DNA from: Geomonas subterranea
GTDB taxonomy: Bacteria > Desulfobacterota > Desulfuromonadia > Geobacterales > Geobacteraceae
Length of the DNA: 64,000 nt
NCBI RefSeq assembly: GCF_019063845.1
Contig: NZ_CP077683.1
Location: forward strand, 4,927,524-4,991,523
Direction: 5' to 3'
This document shows positions 8,345 to 16,743 of this stretch, piece after piece. Within the stretch, counting starts at the first letter, position 1, and every line of letters starts with the position of its first letter. A program made the position numbers and the translations under genes. The notes below the pieces were generated by a model. It saw only the letters and a list, made by a program, of their open reading frames with translations, ran no database searches and had not been told where the DNA came from.

Positions 8345-9739
8345 TTACTGCGTGATCACCAGGGTGAGCGTCACAACCGCCCTGCGGTTTTTCTGTCTCC
8401 CCTCGTTGGTCTTGTTGCTGGCCCGCGGCTTGGAGAAGCCGTAACCCTTGATGGTTACCTTGGCGGGATCGACGCCGTGCTTGAGCAGCTCGTTCTTGAC
8501 GTTCTGCGCGCGCTGCTGCGAGAGGTCCAGGTTGGACTTGCTGTCGCCCACGTTGTCCGTGTGCCCTTCGATAAGGGCGGTCGATTCGGTGTTCGCCTTC
8601 ATCAGTGCGGCGAACGCTGCCAACTGCGCCTGGTAGATAGGCCGGATGGCAGGACTGCTGAACAGGAACTCTATGGTGAGAGTCCTGATGGAGCGCTGCG
8701 GCTGGCGCGCCGGCTCCTGCGGGGGCGCCGCCGGTTGGGGCGCTTGCGCAACTGCCGGCGGCGGCACGGCCGCAGGCGGCTGAACCGGTACCGGTGCAGG
8801 CTTGGATATCGGAGCCGGGGCCGGTACCGCCTCCGGGACCTTGGCAACGGGCGGAGCAGGTTCGGCGACCGGTGCCGCCTTGGGCGGCGCCGCGACCTTG
8901 GGCATCTGCTTGAGCGTGGACTTGTACGCCTGCGCGGGAACCTTTGGCTGCGCCTGGGGCGCCGTGCCGGGCTGGAACTGCGGCGGCAGGGTGTTGAGAC
9001 CCAGCGCCGCTGCGCCCGTCGCTCCCAAAAGCTCGACGATGTCGGGGGGCGGTGCCGCCACCGCAGGGGCTTCCTGCGTCGCCGGGGTGGCCGCGGGTGC
9101 TTCCTCCACGATCTGGGGCACCGGGATCACCGGCTTGGGCGGGGGGGGAGGAGGCGCCTTCTTCTTGCGTTCCTTGCCGAAGTAGTAGGTCAGGCCGGTG
9201 GTGAGCTCGAAGTCGTTGCTGGTGTTGACGTTGTTGTAGACCATCAGCTGGCGCAGGTCCGCCCTGACGGCCAGGTAGTCATCGAAGAAGTACTTGATGC
9301 CAACGCCGAAGTTGAGAAAGGGGCTGCTGTCCCGGGCCCCGTCGCGGTTCTCGAAGATCCCCCCCGCCCCCAGTGCGAGGAACGGAACCCACTTGCTCCT
9401 GGGATCGAAGGAGTAGATCGCGTCGGTGCGGAACAGGTAGGCGGTCGCCTTCTTGTCCGAATTCTTCACGGTGGTGCTGAGGTAGTTGAAGGTGGCCTCG
9501 ACGCCGATGCTGTCGATTAAGCCCTTGCCCACATGGTCATAGCTCACTCTCACACCGTAGGTGGGGGCGGGGTCGAGGGCGTGAGTGGAGGAAAAATAAT
9601 AGCCGCCGACAACAGGAGAGAGCCCGAAGGAGTCTATGGCCTTCAGTGTCTTGGGTGCTGTGGTCACTGCATGTCCTGGGGATGGCAGAAACAGGGACAG
9701 GCTGAGAACGGCTATCAGGCGGCAAAATAATCGGGGCAA
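8345..9739 (-). CDS. OmpA-family outer-membrane protein with proline-rich linker
   Basis: Outer-membrane/peptidoglycan tether. Order of parts: signal peptide (ending SPGHA), an N-terminal eight-strand barrel-like region (about residues 25-195; GVGIKYFFDDYLAVRADLRQ and TTGLTYYFGKERKK are typical of OMP_b-brl), a roughly 160-residue Pro/Ala-rich linker, and a C-terminal OmpA domain. The OmpA peptidoglycan-binding signature is TALIEGHTDNVGD..NLDLSQQRA, with GYGFSKPRASN and the terminal RR. I prefer a TTG start at 9739, preceded by GGGAGTGG, which leaves a clean 24-residue signal peptide. An ATG at 9775 is also in frame but lacks a Shine-Dalgarno. The unusually long linker may span the periplasm. 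Confidence 0.88.
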   Translation of the reverse strand: MPRLFCRLIAVLSLSLFLPSPGHAVTTAPKTLKAIDSFGLSPVVGGYYFSSTHALDPAPTYGVRVSYDHVGKGLIDSIGVEATFNYLSTTVKNSDKKATAYLFRTDAIYSFDPRSKWVPFLALGAGGIFENRDGARDSSPFLNFGVGIKYFFDDYLAVRADLRQLMVYNNVNTSNDFELTTGLTYYFGKERKKKAPPPPPPKPVIPVPQIVEEAPAATPATQEAPAVAAPPPDIVELLGATGAAALGLNTLPPQFQPGTAPQAQPKVPAQAYKSTLKQMPKVAAPPKAAPVAEPAPPVAKVPEAVPAPAPISKPAPVPVQPPAAVPPPAVAQAPQPAAPPQEPARQPQRSIRTLTIEFLFSSPAIRPIYQAQLAAFAALMKANTESTALIEGHTDNVGDSKSNLDLSQQRAQNVKNELLKHGVDPAKVTIKGYGFSKPRASNKTNEGRQKNRRAVVTLTLVITQ

Positions 9740-9775
9740 CTTCCCACTCCCATAGAAGACGTGTGATTGCCGCAT

Positions 9776-10106
9776 CTTATACTAAGTAAAGGCTTACTTC
9801 AACCACAAATCCTGCGGCCACAACAGCAATTCAAGCCGTTTAGCCGCGCTCTGAGCCGCTCTGTCTCCCCCCTTTGGTCCTGCACGCCCTCCCCCTTCTC
9901 CGCAACCGTTTCCCCTGTTCAATGCTTGACCGCCCGCAAACCCTTCCCCGCAGGCGCTTTGCGACCAGTTTGAAAATACTCCCTGTTCAAGTGTTCAACG
10001 GTTGCACAGCATGTTTTTGAAAAAGGAAATCAGATTTGTTTTTCTGAGATCAAAATAACCATGTGATTCAAGGGTCTTAAAAGATTATTTCGGTCGTGCC
10101 GCCAAA
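9776..10106. other. Intergenic region without recognised gene
   Basis: About 330 bases between the divergent OmpA-family and triheme cytochrome genes. It is pyrimidine-rich on the plus strand and carries no convincing reading frame with a ribosome-binding site. The AT-rich part at 10000-10085 probably holds upstream promoter elements. Confidence 0.5.
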
Positions 10107-10122
10107 TGGTATCCCGCTTGTA
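10107..10122 (+). promoter_or_regulatory. Possible sigma-54 promoter of the triheme cytochrome
   Basis: TGGTAT-N5-TTGTA has the GG-N10-G spacing of a -24/-12 element, but the -12 GC is GT. The predicted transcript would start near 10134, about 20 bases before the ATG. Match is partial. Confidence 0.4.
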
Positions 10123-10153
10123 ACTGGTTGGGTAACGAACCGGGAGGTGGGCC

Positions 10154-10840
10154 ATGAGAACTCAACTGAGCAAACAGAGCGTGATGCGGAAGATGGTAGG
10201 GCTGGCATGTGCGGCATCGATGATTCTGGGCCTGGCCCAGGGCGCCGGCGCTTTTGGAACCGTCGGCTCCAGCACTGGCAGCGAGACCTGTGCCTACACC
10301 CTTCAGCTGCAAAACTCGGTGCAGGCCCGCAGGGATTACCTGGTGAAGGTAGACGCGATCCGTGGCTCTAACTACACCGCCGGCGGCAGCGTCGACGAGA
10401 TGTATGGCAACGTGGTTCCCGCAGCCTACTCCGATGATGATTCCGCCGGTGCCACAGGGAGCCTCACGGTCCTCTTCCGTTCCGTCAAGCGCGAAGCCAC
10501 CGCGAACTTCGGTGGAACACCCGACGACCTCTCCGTCGGTTGCCTTAGCTGCCATGACGGCGTGGGGGCTTCCCAGATCAACGTCGACTTTAGGGATCGC
10601 CCCTCCGACCGGAGGTCGATGGTCAATTCCTTCAGCAGCGACCACCCCCTGGGGATGACTTACGACGCCTACGTGGCCGCGAACCGGGGCTACAAACCCG
10701 TCGGCAGCAACACCAAGATGATCTTCGTGAACGGCAAGGTCGGCTGCCTCACCTGCCACGATCCCCTGAACACGGAGAAAGGGCACCTGGTGATGAGCGA
10801 TTACGGCAGCGCTCTCTGCAAGACCTGCCACGACAAGTAA
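10154..10840 (+). CDS. Periplasmic triheme c-type cytochrome
   Basis: A 228-residue exported cytochrome. The signal peptide ends near GLAQGAGA. Three CXXCH heme sites follow: CLSCH, CLTCH and the C-terminal CKTCH. The segment SSDHPLGMTY between hemes 1 and 2 also occurs, in related form, in the tetraheme protein at 55488 (SNDHPIGMKY) and the 12-heme gene at 61544 (TNDHPISFKY), so the three belong to one paralogous family. The start has GGGAGGTGG at proper spacing and the gene ends at its own terminator, so it looks monocistronic. A role as a soluble electron carrier or conduit partner is inferred. Confidence 0.9.
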   Translation: MRTQLSKQSVMRKMVGLACAASMILGLAQGAGAFGTVGSSTGSETCAYTLQLQNSVQARRDYLVKVDAIRGSNYTAGGSVDEMYGNVVPAAYSDDDSAGATGSLTVLFRSVKREATANFGGTPDDLSVGCLSCHDGVGASQINVDFRDRPSDRRSMVNSFSSDHPLGMTYDAYVAANRGYKPVGSNTKMIFVNGKVGCLTCHDPLNTEKGHLVMSDYGSALCKTCHDK

Positions 10841-10877
10841 GCATCGATCGCAGCTCTACCCCATCCTCCCCCTGCAT

Positions 10878-10907
10878 CCCGAGCCGGTCCTCCGGTTCGG
10901 GATTTTT
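10878..10907 (+). terminator. Rho-independent terminator after triheme cytochrome
   Basis: Ten-pair stem CCCGAGCCGG / CCGGTTCGGG (10878-10887 and 10892-10901, one G-U pair) with a TCCT loop and a following T-run. Confidence 0.8.
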
Positions 10908-11044
10908 GTTTTCACCTCAAAGGCACGCGGTTGTGGGCGAATGGGGGGCTGAAGGGGCGACTGCGGGTGCGCCTGCCGCCGGTCCTTTTCCGGACAGTCG
11001 TGGCGGCGGGTGGGGCTTGTCGCGGGGGGAGACGGGAAGGGGGA

Positions 11045-11410
11045 TCAGACGTACTTCTCGACCAGTTCCTCTATGATCTCGCCGATGGTTATCCTGCGGT
11101 AGGCGGAGGCAATCTTAAGCTTCAGGTGCAGATCCTGCCGGATGTTGGCGGTGAGGCGCACGTCACCTTCGGGAACGAGACCCGAGACCGCCTTCACCGC
11201 TCCCTTGGGGAGACGGCCGCGTTTTTTGGGGCGCGCAGCGGGCGCGTCAGTCTTCGGCGCCGGCGCCGCTGCAGCCGGTTTGGGCGACTGTTTGGGACGT
11301 GGCTTGGGTTCGGGGTGTGGCGCCGGTGCGGGCGGCGCCTGCGGCGGCACGGAGGTCTCCACGATCCCCGCCAGTTCGAACAGCCCCATCTGGTTTTCCA
11401 AGTCCGACAT
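11045..11410 (-). CDS. Small protein with C-terminal ribbon-helix-helix-like segment
   Basis: A 121-residue protein of unknown function. The middle (about residues 22-70) is a disordered Pro/Ala/Lys-rich stretch ending in the basic motif RPKKRGRLPKG, and the C-terminal 40 residues (VRLTANIRQDLHLKLKIASAYRRITIGEIIEELVEKYV) fit a ribbon-helix-helix fold: one strand then two helices. RHH domains of this kind occur in ParG-like and CopG-like DNA-binding proteins, so a DNA-binding role is a reasonable inference. The start has GGGAGGG upstream. No ParA-like partner or toxin gene is adjacent. Confidence 0.7.
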   Translation of the reverse strand: MSDLENQMGLFELAGIVETSVPPQAPPAPAPHPEPKPRPKQSPKPAAAAPAPKTDAPAARPKKRGRLPKGAVKAVSGLVPEGDVRLTANIRQDLHLKLKIASAYRRITIGEIIEELVEKYV

Positions 11411-11559
11411 GCCTCACCCTCCCTGAAAACTGCCAGGCACTATAGCAACGACGCCTTCGACGAGGCAACCCATTTTTGATACCAGGCGTTCCCGCTGAAG
11501 GGCTCAAGGGGAATCATGGGACAACGGGATGATGGATCAGGAGGGGAAGAGGGGAGTGG

Positions 11560-12753
11560 TCAGCGGGGCGGCGGGGCAGCGGGGACGTCTGTGGCGGCAG
11601 CGGCGAGTTCACGGTAGCTCGACTCGATCCGCTCGAGCACGGCTGCGATACTGAAGTGGCCGGCCACGAAGGCGCTGCCGCTGGCCGCCACCTGCTCGGC
11701 GTAGGGGCGGTCGCGCAGCAGGGTGACGACGGCGGCGGCAAACTCCCGCGCGGTGTCGGCGACCAGAAGATCCCTTCCTGCAATGGCGCCGATTCCCTCG
11801 TTGCCGAAGGACGTGGTGACCACAGGGGTGCCCGCTGCCAGCGCGTCCAGGACCTTGACGATGATGCCGCCTCCGGTTAGAATCGGCGCCACGAAAACGG
11901 ACGCGCTCTTGTACAGTTCGTCGGTGTCATCCACGAAACCGGTGACCCGGGTTCGCGGGTCCCGCTCGGCCAGTTCCACCAGCTGAGGCGGTGGACCGAA
12001 GCCGGCGATGACGAACTCGGCCTCGGGAACCTCGCGGCGCACCAGCGGCAGGACCTCCGCGTGGAACCACAGTGCCGCCTCCACATTGGTTGGCCGATAC
12101 TTGTAGGAAGCGAGGAACAGGAGCCGTCCCGGCACCCGCGGGTAGACGGCGGGGGTGAGGTCCATCCCCGCGGGGATGGGGACCGTGGTGACTTTGAGCC
12201 CGGGCGCGAGGTCGAGCAGGTAGCCCCGGTCGAATTCGGACATGGTGAAGATCCGGTCGAAGCGCCCCATGATGGCCACTTCCAGAAACCGCACCAGCTG
12301 CCAGCGGACCAACTGCGCCAGGCGGGCAAAGCCCCGGCTGCGCAGGTAGGAGCGCCGGGCGGGCTTGGTGATGACGTCATGTGCATCCAGGACCATGGGG
12401 GCCGCGCCGCGCCGGATCATGACAGCGGTTTCCACCCACTCCACCTGGACCAGATCGTAATCTCCCCGTTGTATCAGACGGTTGGCGAAAATGCTGAAAG
12501 CGAGGTAGTTCGCCGCCAGGCGCAGCGAGGCGAGCACTCCGCGCTTGGGGAGGCGGGGATAGCTGAAGGGATGGATGCCGGCGCAGTAGGGGGTGAGCTC
12601 CGATAGCAGGGGCTCTTCTCCCTCCTCCAGCCGGGTTGCCAGATGGATCTCGTGCCGCTGGGACAGACGACGCACCAACTCGTTGACGTAGCGGCCACCT
12701 GCGTGGTAAGCCTTCTGCTGCGGCAGGAAAAGTGAGACGAACAGGATCTTCAT
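11560..12753 (-). CDS. Family 4 (GT-B) glycosyltransferase
   Basis: Predicted GT4-type glycosyltransferase of 397 residues. It begins MKILFVSLFLPQQKAYHAGGRYV (the G-rich N-terminal acceptor loop) and has the C-terminal nucleotide-binding half with VFVAPILTGGGIIVKVLDALAAGTPVVTT. The GIIVKVLDALA stretch supplies the E/D-x7-type motif region of GT4. A reading frame extends 46 codons further upstream, but that part is Arg-rich and unconserved, so ATG 12753 is preferred. No second glycan gene is adjacent, so the target glycan is unknown. Confidence 0.85.
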   Translation of the reverse strand: MKILFVSLFLPQQKAYHAGGRYVNELVRRLSQRHEIHLATRLEEGEEPLLSELTPYCAGIHPFSYPRLPKRGVLASLRLAANYLAFSIFANRLIQRGDYDLVQVEWVETAVMIRRGAAPMVLDAHDVITKPARRSYLRSRGFARLAQLVRWQLVRFLEVAIMGRFDRIFTMSEFDRGYLLDLAPGLKVTTVPIPAGMDLTPAVYPRVPGRLLFLASYKYRPTNVEAALWFHAEVLPLVRREVPEAEFVIAGFGPPPQLVELAERDPRTRVTGFVDDTDELYKSASVFVAPILTGGGIIVKVLDALAAGTPVVTTSFGNEGIGAIAGRDLLVADTAREFAAAVVTLLRDRPYAEQVAASGSAFVAGHFSIAAVLERIESSYRELAAAATDVPAAPPPR

Positions 12754-12882
12754 GGAAGGCCGGGCTCGCAGTTGGGAGACGGCACGTGGGTCGGCCGCCA
12801 GGGTGACGTTGATGCGGCACAGGGTAACCCGATTGCGACGGCGGGTAAAGACAAATCTCCCACGCCGGCAGCGTCGGAGTTG

Positions 12883-12910
12883 TTGACACAATGGGCAGGA
12901 TATTTAGAAT
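12883..12910 (+). promoter_or_regulatory. Sigma-70 type promoter
   Basis: TTGACA at 12883-12888, a 16-base spacer, and TAGAAT at 12905-12910. The transcript would begin near 12917, about 37 bases before the ATG of the 58-residue protein at 12954. This is the best -35/-10 pair I found in the window. Confidence 0.65.
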
Positions 12911-12953
12911 TGTCTAACCGGCCCGGCACTCATTCAAGAACGCGGAGCGAACT

Positions 12954-13130
12954 ATGAATCCAGATCTGGCCAGACTGACCCCGGGGCAGAAGTTGATGAA
13001 ACAGGCGATACACGAGATCGACGATTATTTCGGCGAAGGAGTGGCGTTTAAAAACATCGACTTTTTGGGTGAGTATATGCAGACTCTCGCCATCCTCGAA
13101 CTGAAGGAAACGCTGAGGAACAAGCTCTAG
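12954..13130 (+). CDS. Small 58-residue hypothetical protein
   Basis: A short reading frame (MNPDLARLTPGQKLMKQAIH to ETLRNKL) with a Shine-Dalgarno (CGGAG) seven bases before the ATG and a strong sigma-70 promoter upstream. It is predicted soluble and mostly helical, with an acidic centre (IDDYFGEGVAFKNIDFLGEY). It ends seven bases before the stop of the convergent histidine kinase. I do not recognise the family. Codon use matches neighbouring genes, which supports it being real despite its size. Confidence 0.65.
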   Translation: MNPDLARLTPGQKLMKQAIHEIDDYFGEGVAFKNIDFLGEYMQTLAILELKETLRNKL

Positions 13131-13137
13131 GCCGGTT

Positions 13138-14691
13138 TCACCCCGCCTGGTTTGGGAGTGAGAACCAGAAGCAGGCGCCTGTTCCGACTCCCCCCTCGGC
13201 CCACACCCTGCCTCCGTGCCGCAGAACGATTCGTTGCACGATGGCGAGCCCCACGCCGGTCCCTTCGAACTCCTCGTTGGCGTGCAGGCGCTGGAACAGC
13301 CCGAACAGCTTGTTGGCGTAGGCCTCGTCAAAACCGACACCGTTGTCGCGAACGAAAATTTCCTGCTCGTTTTCCTGTCGCACCGCGCCGATGGCTATCC
13401 TGGCGACGGCGCGGGACCGGGTGAACTTGACCGCGTTGCCGATCAGGTTGATCAGCACCTGGCGCAGCATGGCGGCATCTCCCAGCACCACCGGCAGCTG
13501 CCCGATTTCCCATTCCACCTCCCTGTCTTGCAGGTCCGCCTGAAGATCGGCCACGATCTCCCGCACCAGAAGGGCCAGGTCCACCCATCCCTTCATCATC
13601 TCGCTTCGCCCCATCCTGGAGAAGGCCAGCAGGTCGTCGATGAGGAGTCCCATCTTCTTCGCGGCCCCTCCGATGACATCGAGGTAGTGGCGGCTTTTTT
13701 CGTCCAGCCCCGTCCCCGCCTTTGAGTTGAGCAGATCGACGAACCCGATGATGTGCCGAAGCGGCGCGCGCAGGTCGTGGGAGACCGAGTAGCTGAACGA
13801 TTCCAGTTCCCGGTTGGTGGCGGCCAACTGCTCCAGTTGGTGCCTGAGGGCGAGGTTCAGTTCCAGGATCTTGGCCTCCCCCTGCTTTTGGATGGTGATG
13901 TCCCGGATGACGGCGAAGACCCAGGTCGATTCCTGCGTCTCGATGGGGTTCAGCATGATGTCCACCGGTATCTCGGCGCCGTTTTTGTGGCGCCCGTACA
14001 ACTCCAGCCCGATCCCCATCTTGCGGGCTCTCGGGTCGGAGAAGTAATTACGCAGGTGCTGGCGGTGGCGTTTGTGGAAGCGCTTGGGGATGAGGAGCTC
14101 GATGCGCTGCCCCACCAACTCCTCGCGCATGTAGCCGAAGATCACCTCCGCCTGCTGGTTCACCTTGCGGATCACGCCGCCGCCGTCCACTACCACGATG
14201 GCGTCGGGTGCGGTTTCGAAGAGGCGCTCCAACATGGTGCGGCTCTTCGCCATGGCCTCCTCGGCTGCCCGCCGCTCGGTGTTGTCGTGCAGGATCAGCA
14301 CGTACCCCGCGTGCTCGTCGGAGGGGTCCCGCAGTTGGTTGAGGGTGATGGCGGCGAAGAAACGGCTGCCATCCTTGCGCAGGCGCCATCCCTGCAACTC
14401 GATGCTTCCCATGGTATCCGCGATGGAAAGCTCGCGCTGCGGCGCGCCCGAGCGGATCTCCTCCTTGGGGTGCAGTACCGAGAAATGCTTCCCGAGTATC
14501 TCGTGAGCCAGGTACCGGGTGATCCGCTCGGCACCGCTGTTCCAGGAAATGATCTCGCCTTTGAGGTTGAGCAGGATCAGGGCGTAGTCTTTCACCTGTT
14601 CCGCCATCAGTCGGAAGAACTGGTCCCTCGCCCGCTGGGATGCTTCCTGTGCCTCGCCGGTTTCCTTGCCCGTTTCGTGTTTATTGGCCAT
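13138..14691 (-). CDS. PAS-PAS sensor histidine kinase, soluble
   Basis: A cytoplasmic two-component histidine kinase of 517 residues. Two PAS domains are visible (about residues 15-135, beginning FFRLMAEQVKDYALILLNLKG, and about 150-265, with FETAPDAIVVVDGGGVIRKVN). A coiled coil leads to the HisKA dimerisation domain, whose phospho-acceptor is His305 in YSVSHDLRAPLRHI. The ATPase domain follows, with N box LINLIGNAVKFTRS, G1 box DNGVGFDEAYANKLF and G2 box GTGVGLAIV. No transmembrane segment is seen. The start is ATG 14691 with AGGG upstream; a longer frame to 14895 overlaps the preceding lipoprotein gene and is unlikely. That lipoprotein ends 49 bases upstream, so they are probably one operon. 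No response regulator is adjacent. Confidence 0.9.
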   Translation of the reverse strand: MANKHETGKETGEAQEASQRARDQFFRLMAEQVKDYALILLNLKGEIISWNSGAERITRYLAHEILGKHFSVLHPKEEIRSGAPQRELSIADTMGSIELQGWRLRKDGSRFFAAITLNQLRDPSDEHAGYVLILHDNTERRAAEEAMAKSRTMLERLFETAPDAIVVVDGGGVIRKVNQQAEVIFGYMREELVGQRIELLIPKRFHKRHRQHLRNYFSDPRARKMGIGLELYGRHKNGAEIPVDIMLNPIETQESTWVFAVIRDITIQKQGEAKILELNLALRHQLEQLAATNRELESFSYSVSHDLRAPLRHIIGFVDLLNSKAGTGLDEKSRHYLDVIGGAAKKMGLLIDDLLAFSRMGRSEMMKGWVDLALLVREIVADLQADLQDREVEWEIGQLPVVLGDAAMLRQVLINLIGNAVKFTRSRAVARIAIGAVRQENEQEIFVRDNGVGFDEAYANKLFGLFQRLHANEEFEGTGVGLAIVQRIVLRHGGRVWAEGGVGTGACFWFSLPNQAG

Positions 14692-14740
14692 TGTCGGTAC
14701 CCTGCTGTTTTTACCGTTGCGCCCGATGGGGCTGGGCCGG

Positions 14741-15199
14741 TTACCTCGGCGGGACCACGGTCTCGAAGCTCTGCATCCAGTTGGTGCCGTCACCCAGACC
14801 GTGGTTTCCGCCATCGGTGCCGAAGTACTTATACGTGATGCGGAGCCGGTCTCCCGCAGCCAGCGGTGCCGGGATCTTGATGCTGAAGTCGGCACTTTCG
14901 TCCAGTCCCAACTCGGACGGCATGATGAAGGTCATCCCCTGCGCCCGGATCTTGCCCTGGTCGTCCAACTGCGCCGCCCAGACCTCCAGGTTGCGCATCC
15001 GGAAATAACGGACGTTCTTCACCACCCCCTGCACCAGCGTATTCCCGCCGGCAGGCATCACTTCATATCCCATAAGGAGGTCGAATTGCTTGTAGTGGTG
15101 CGGCAGGGCGGCCATCCGTTGCTGCTGTACGTCGGGATAACTGGCGCAGGCGCCGAAGAGAAGGAACAAGATTAGAAAGACGGGTCTCAGTTGTCTCAT
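14741..15199 (-). CDS. Small lipoprotein (YcfL-like / FxLYD-type fold)
   Basis: A 152-residue predicted lipoprotein. The signal sequence MRQLRPVFLILFLLFGAC ends in a lipobox (LFGAC). The mature part has a beta-rich pattern (NTLVQGVVKNVRYFRMRNLEV, then ADFSIKIPAPLAAGDRLRITYKYFG), which looks like the FxLYD/YcfL sandwich domains that bear on extracellular or periplasmic recognition. The Shine-Dalgarno is canonical (AAGGAGGTG). It is upstream of and probably co-transcribed with the PAS histidine kinase. The specific role is unknown. Confidence 0.7.
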   Translation of the reverse strand: MRQLRPVFLILFLLFGACASYPDVQQQRMAALPHHYKQFDLLMGYEVMPAGGNTLVQGVVKNVRYFRMRNLEVWAAQLDDQGKIRAQGMTFIMPSELGLDESADFSIKIPAPLAAGDRLRITYKYFGTDGGNHGLGDGTNWMQSFETVVPPR

Positions 15200-15356
15200 G
15201 TGACACCTCCTTGGACAGCTGCTATTTTACGCCACTGGAGGGTAATGCACAACGCGGCGGGGGCGTTTGTACTGCACGTGGGGGAGGTCGCATGGAGGAG
15301 GGACGCCGGTCCGGGTAAAGGCGCCGCCGCAGCCGGGGCGGCAGCGCCTGGTGCGG

Positions 15357-15854
15357 TTATCGGCCGTTACGGGGAGTTGGGACCCGGTCACCGTGGCGCG
15401 CCTCGCGCACGGTCTTGAACTTCGCCGTCTGCTCCGGCGTCAGCAGGGCGATGAACTGCCTGCTCTGCGCGGCTCTTTGCACGGCGAAGTCCGCCTGCAA
15501 CGCCGCCACTCTTGCCGCCTGCGCCCTGATGGCCGGTTCGTCGGCGCTGCCGGAGCGCACCAGGGACTGCAGTTCGTGCCGCTCGTGCCTGAGGGACGCG
15601 AACAGCGGGGCGTTCCGGGCGCGGCCGGCCTCGAAGATGGCCCGTGCCTCGTTCTTTTGCTGGTCGGAGAGACCCAGTTCCCCGGCCATCTTCATGAACA
15701 TCCCCCGGTGCCCGCCATGTTTTTGCCGCTCGACGCACCCTTTGCCGCCGTCCTCATGCATCGGGCCTAAGCCGGCGAACGCGTTCTGGCTCCCCAAAAC
15801 GGCTGACGCGGTGATGCAGGTGAACAGTGCCAGTTGCTTCAGCTGTGTTTTCAT
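15357..15854 (-). CDS. Spy/CpxP-like periplasmic protein
   Basis: A 165-residue periplasmic protein of the Spy/CpxP/CnrX-like four-helix family, which binds unfolded proteins or metal ions in the periplasm. The signal peptide ends SQNAFA. A His/Met-rich segment follows (MHEDGGKGCVERQKHGGHRGMFMKM), then LGLSDQQKNEARAIFEAGRA and the second LTxxQ motif (LLTPEQTAKFKTVRE). The start has AAGGAG at ideal spacing. There is no adjacent Cpx-type kinase/regulator pair; it appears monocistronic. The His/Met-rich front suggests metal sensing or resistance, by inference. Confidence 0.82.
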   Translation of the reverse strand: MKTQLKQLALFTCITASAVLGSQNAFAGLGPMHEDGGKGCVERQKHGGHRGMFMKMAGELGLSDQQKNEARAIFEAGRARNAPLFASLRHERHELQSLVRSGSADEPAIRAQAARVAALQADFAVQRAAQSRQFIALLTPEQTAKFKTVREARHGDRVPTPRNGR

Positions 15855-16121
15855 GTCAGTTCTCCTTGTTGATCAGGGTTAGCGATAGCTCTTCCGGCTG
15901 TCGTATGAAGATACGGTACCTCCTTATTATGAAGGCAATGTGAAGGAATTGAGGAAATCGGCACTGCACGCTCTCGAAACGGCGGCGCACGCTGTCACCG
16001 GAAAAGATATGACTGTGGAGATGCGAATTTTGCCAGGGCCGTTCTTGCCATCTCCGCCGCCATTGATAAAATGTGCTAACGATGATTGTCACCACGCTGA
16101 AACATCATGGAGGAGGGTGCT

Positions 16122-16325
16122 ATGAAGATTCCGGTTGTGTTTGCTGATGAAAGACGCGGGCTGGTAAAGGCAGAGGAACTCCAGCAATTGATAGAGCAGG
16201 CGGTGATTGTCTCTTTCCTGCGCAGCGACGGTGAGTGCGTGCAGGTCGGGGTCGACAGCGTGAGGGGAATGGGGGGAAGGACCTATCGCGGCCCCGAGCG
16301 CCGGGGGAACGTCCTGTTCTGCTGA
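16122..16325 (+). CDS. Small hypothetical protein, 67 residues
   Basis: Reads MKIPVVFADERRGLVKAEEL through YRGPERRGNVLFC. ATG 16122 is preceded by GGAGGAGGG; a nearer upstream ATG at 16107 lies inside that ribosome-binding site. The protein looks like a single small domain with alternating strand and helix, and the C-terminal GGRTYRGPERR pattern occurs in other small Geobacter-type proteins. Function unknown. It is followed directly by a terminator. Confidence 0.65.
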   Translation: MKIPVVFADERRGLVKAEELQQLIEQAVIVSFLRSDGECVQVGVDSVRGMGGRTYRGPERRGNVLFC

Positions 16326-16349
16326 TCCCATTCCCACAGGGCAAGAGAC

Positions 16350-16385
16350 AAGGCCGGCCTTCTTCCTGGAGCCGGCCTTTGCTTT
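16350..16385 (+). terminator. Rho-independent terminator
   Basis: Nine-bp perfect stem AAGGCCGGC (16350-16358) and complement at 16371-16379 with a 12-base loop, followed by TTTGCTTTT. Confidence 0.75.
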
Positions 16386-16440
16386 TGCTCTCCTCGAATT
16401 TTCATACCCTGCATGTTTTACCAATCCGGCGTTATTTACA

Positions 16441-16586
16441 GTTTTGCAAAACACGAAAGGCGCTTTCGCAATTGTGCGAAAGGTTCCCGGGGACGCGGCC
16501 GCGGTCATCAACGTGCTGATATCACGCTGCATCGTCGCCGGCCGTGCGTTTTATCTCAGGCTGACGCTTTTGCCGTTATGCGAAAA
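16441..16586 (+). promoter_or_regulatory. Candidate enhancer-binding-protein sites (dyads) upstream of the MFS gene
   Basis: Three related dyads. The best, at 16463-16482, is CTTTCGCA-ATTG-TGCGAAAG, perfect in both half-sites. A second with the same 8-4-8 layout is at 16567-16586 (CTTTTGCC-GTTA-TGCGAAAA), its centre 104 bases (about ten helical turns) downstream. A third, weaker one starts at 16441 (GTTTTGCA, then CACGAAAG). The first two lie about 130 and 234 bases upstream of the predicted sigma-54 start, the usual range for an activator of sigma-54 RNA polymerase. Confidence 0.6.
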
Positions 16587-16680
16587 AGATCCGGCTACCC
16601 CGGTGGCGTCCGGGGATGCAGTGTGCCTGTAAAGTGCCGATTCGTAAGGATTTTAAAAAATATACAAAATCGTAAAACGT

Positions 16681-16696
16681 TGGTATGCGAGTTGCT
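16681..16696 (+). promoter_or_regulatory. Sigma-54 (-24/-12) promoter of the OxlT-type transporter
   Basis: TGGTAT-GCGAG-TTGCT keeps the invariant GG and GC with exact 10-base spacing. The predicted start is near 16707, giving a leader of about 37 bases before the ATG at 16744. Confidence 0.75.
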
Positions 16697-16743
16697 ACAG
16701 TCTGTGGCAAGAGTCGTCAATCCCAACATGGAGGTATAAAGGC

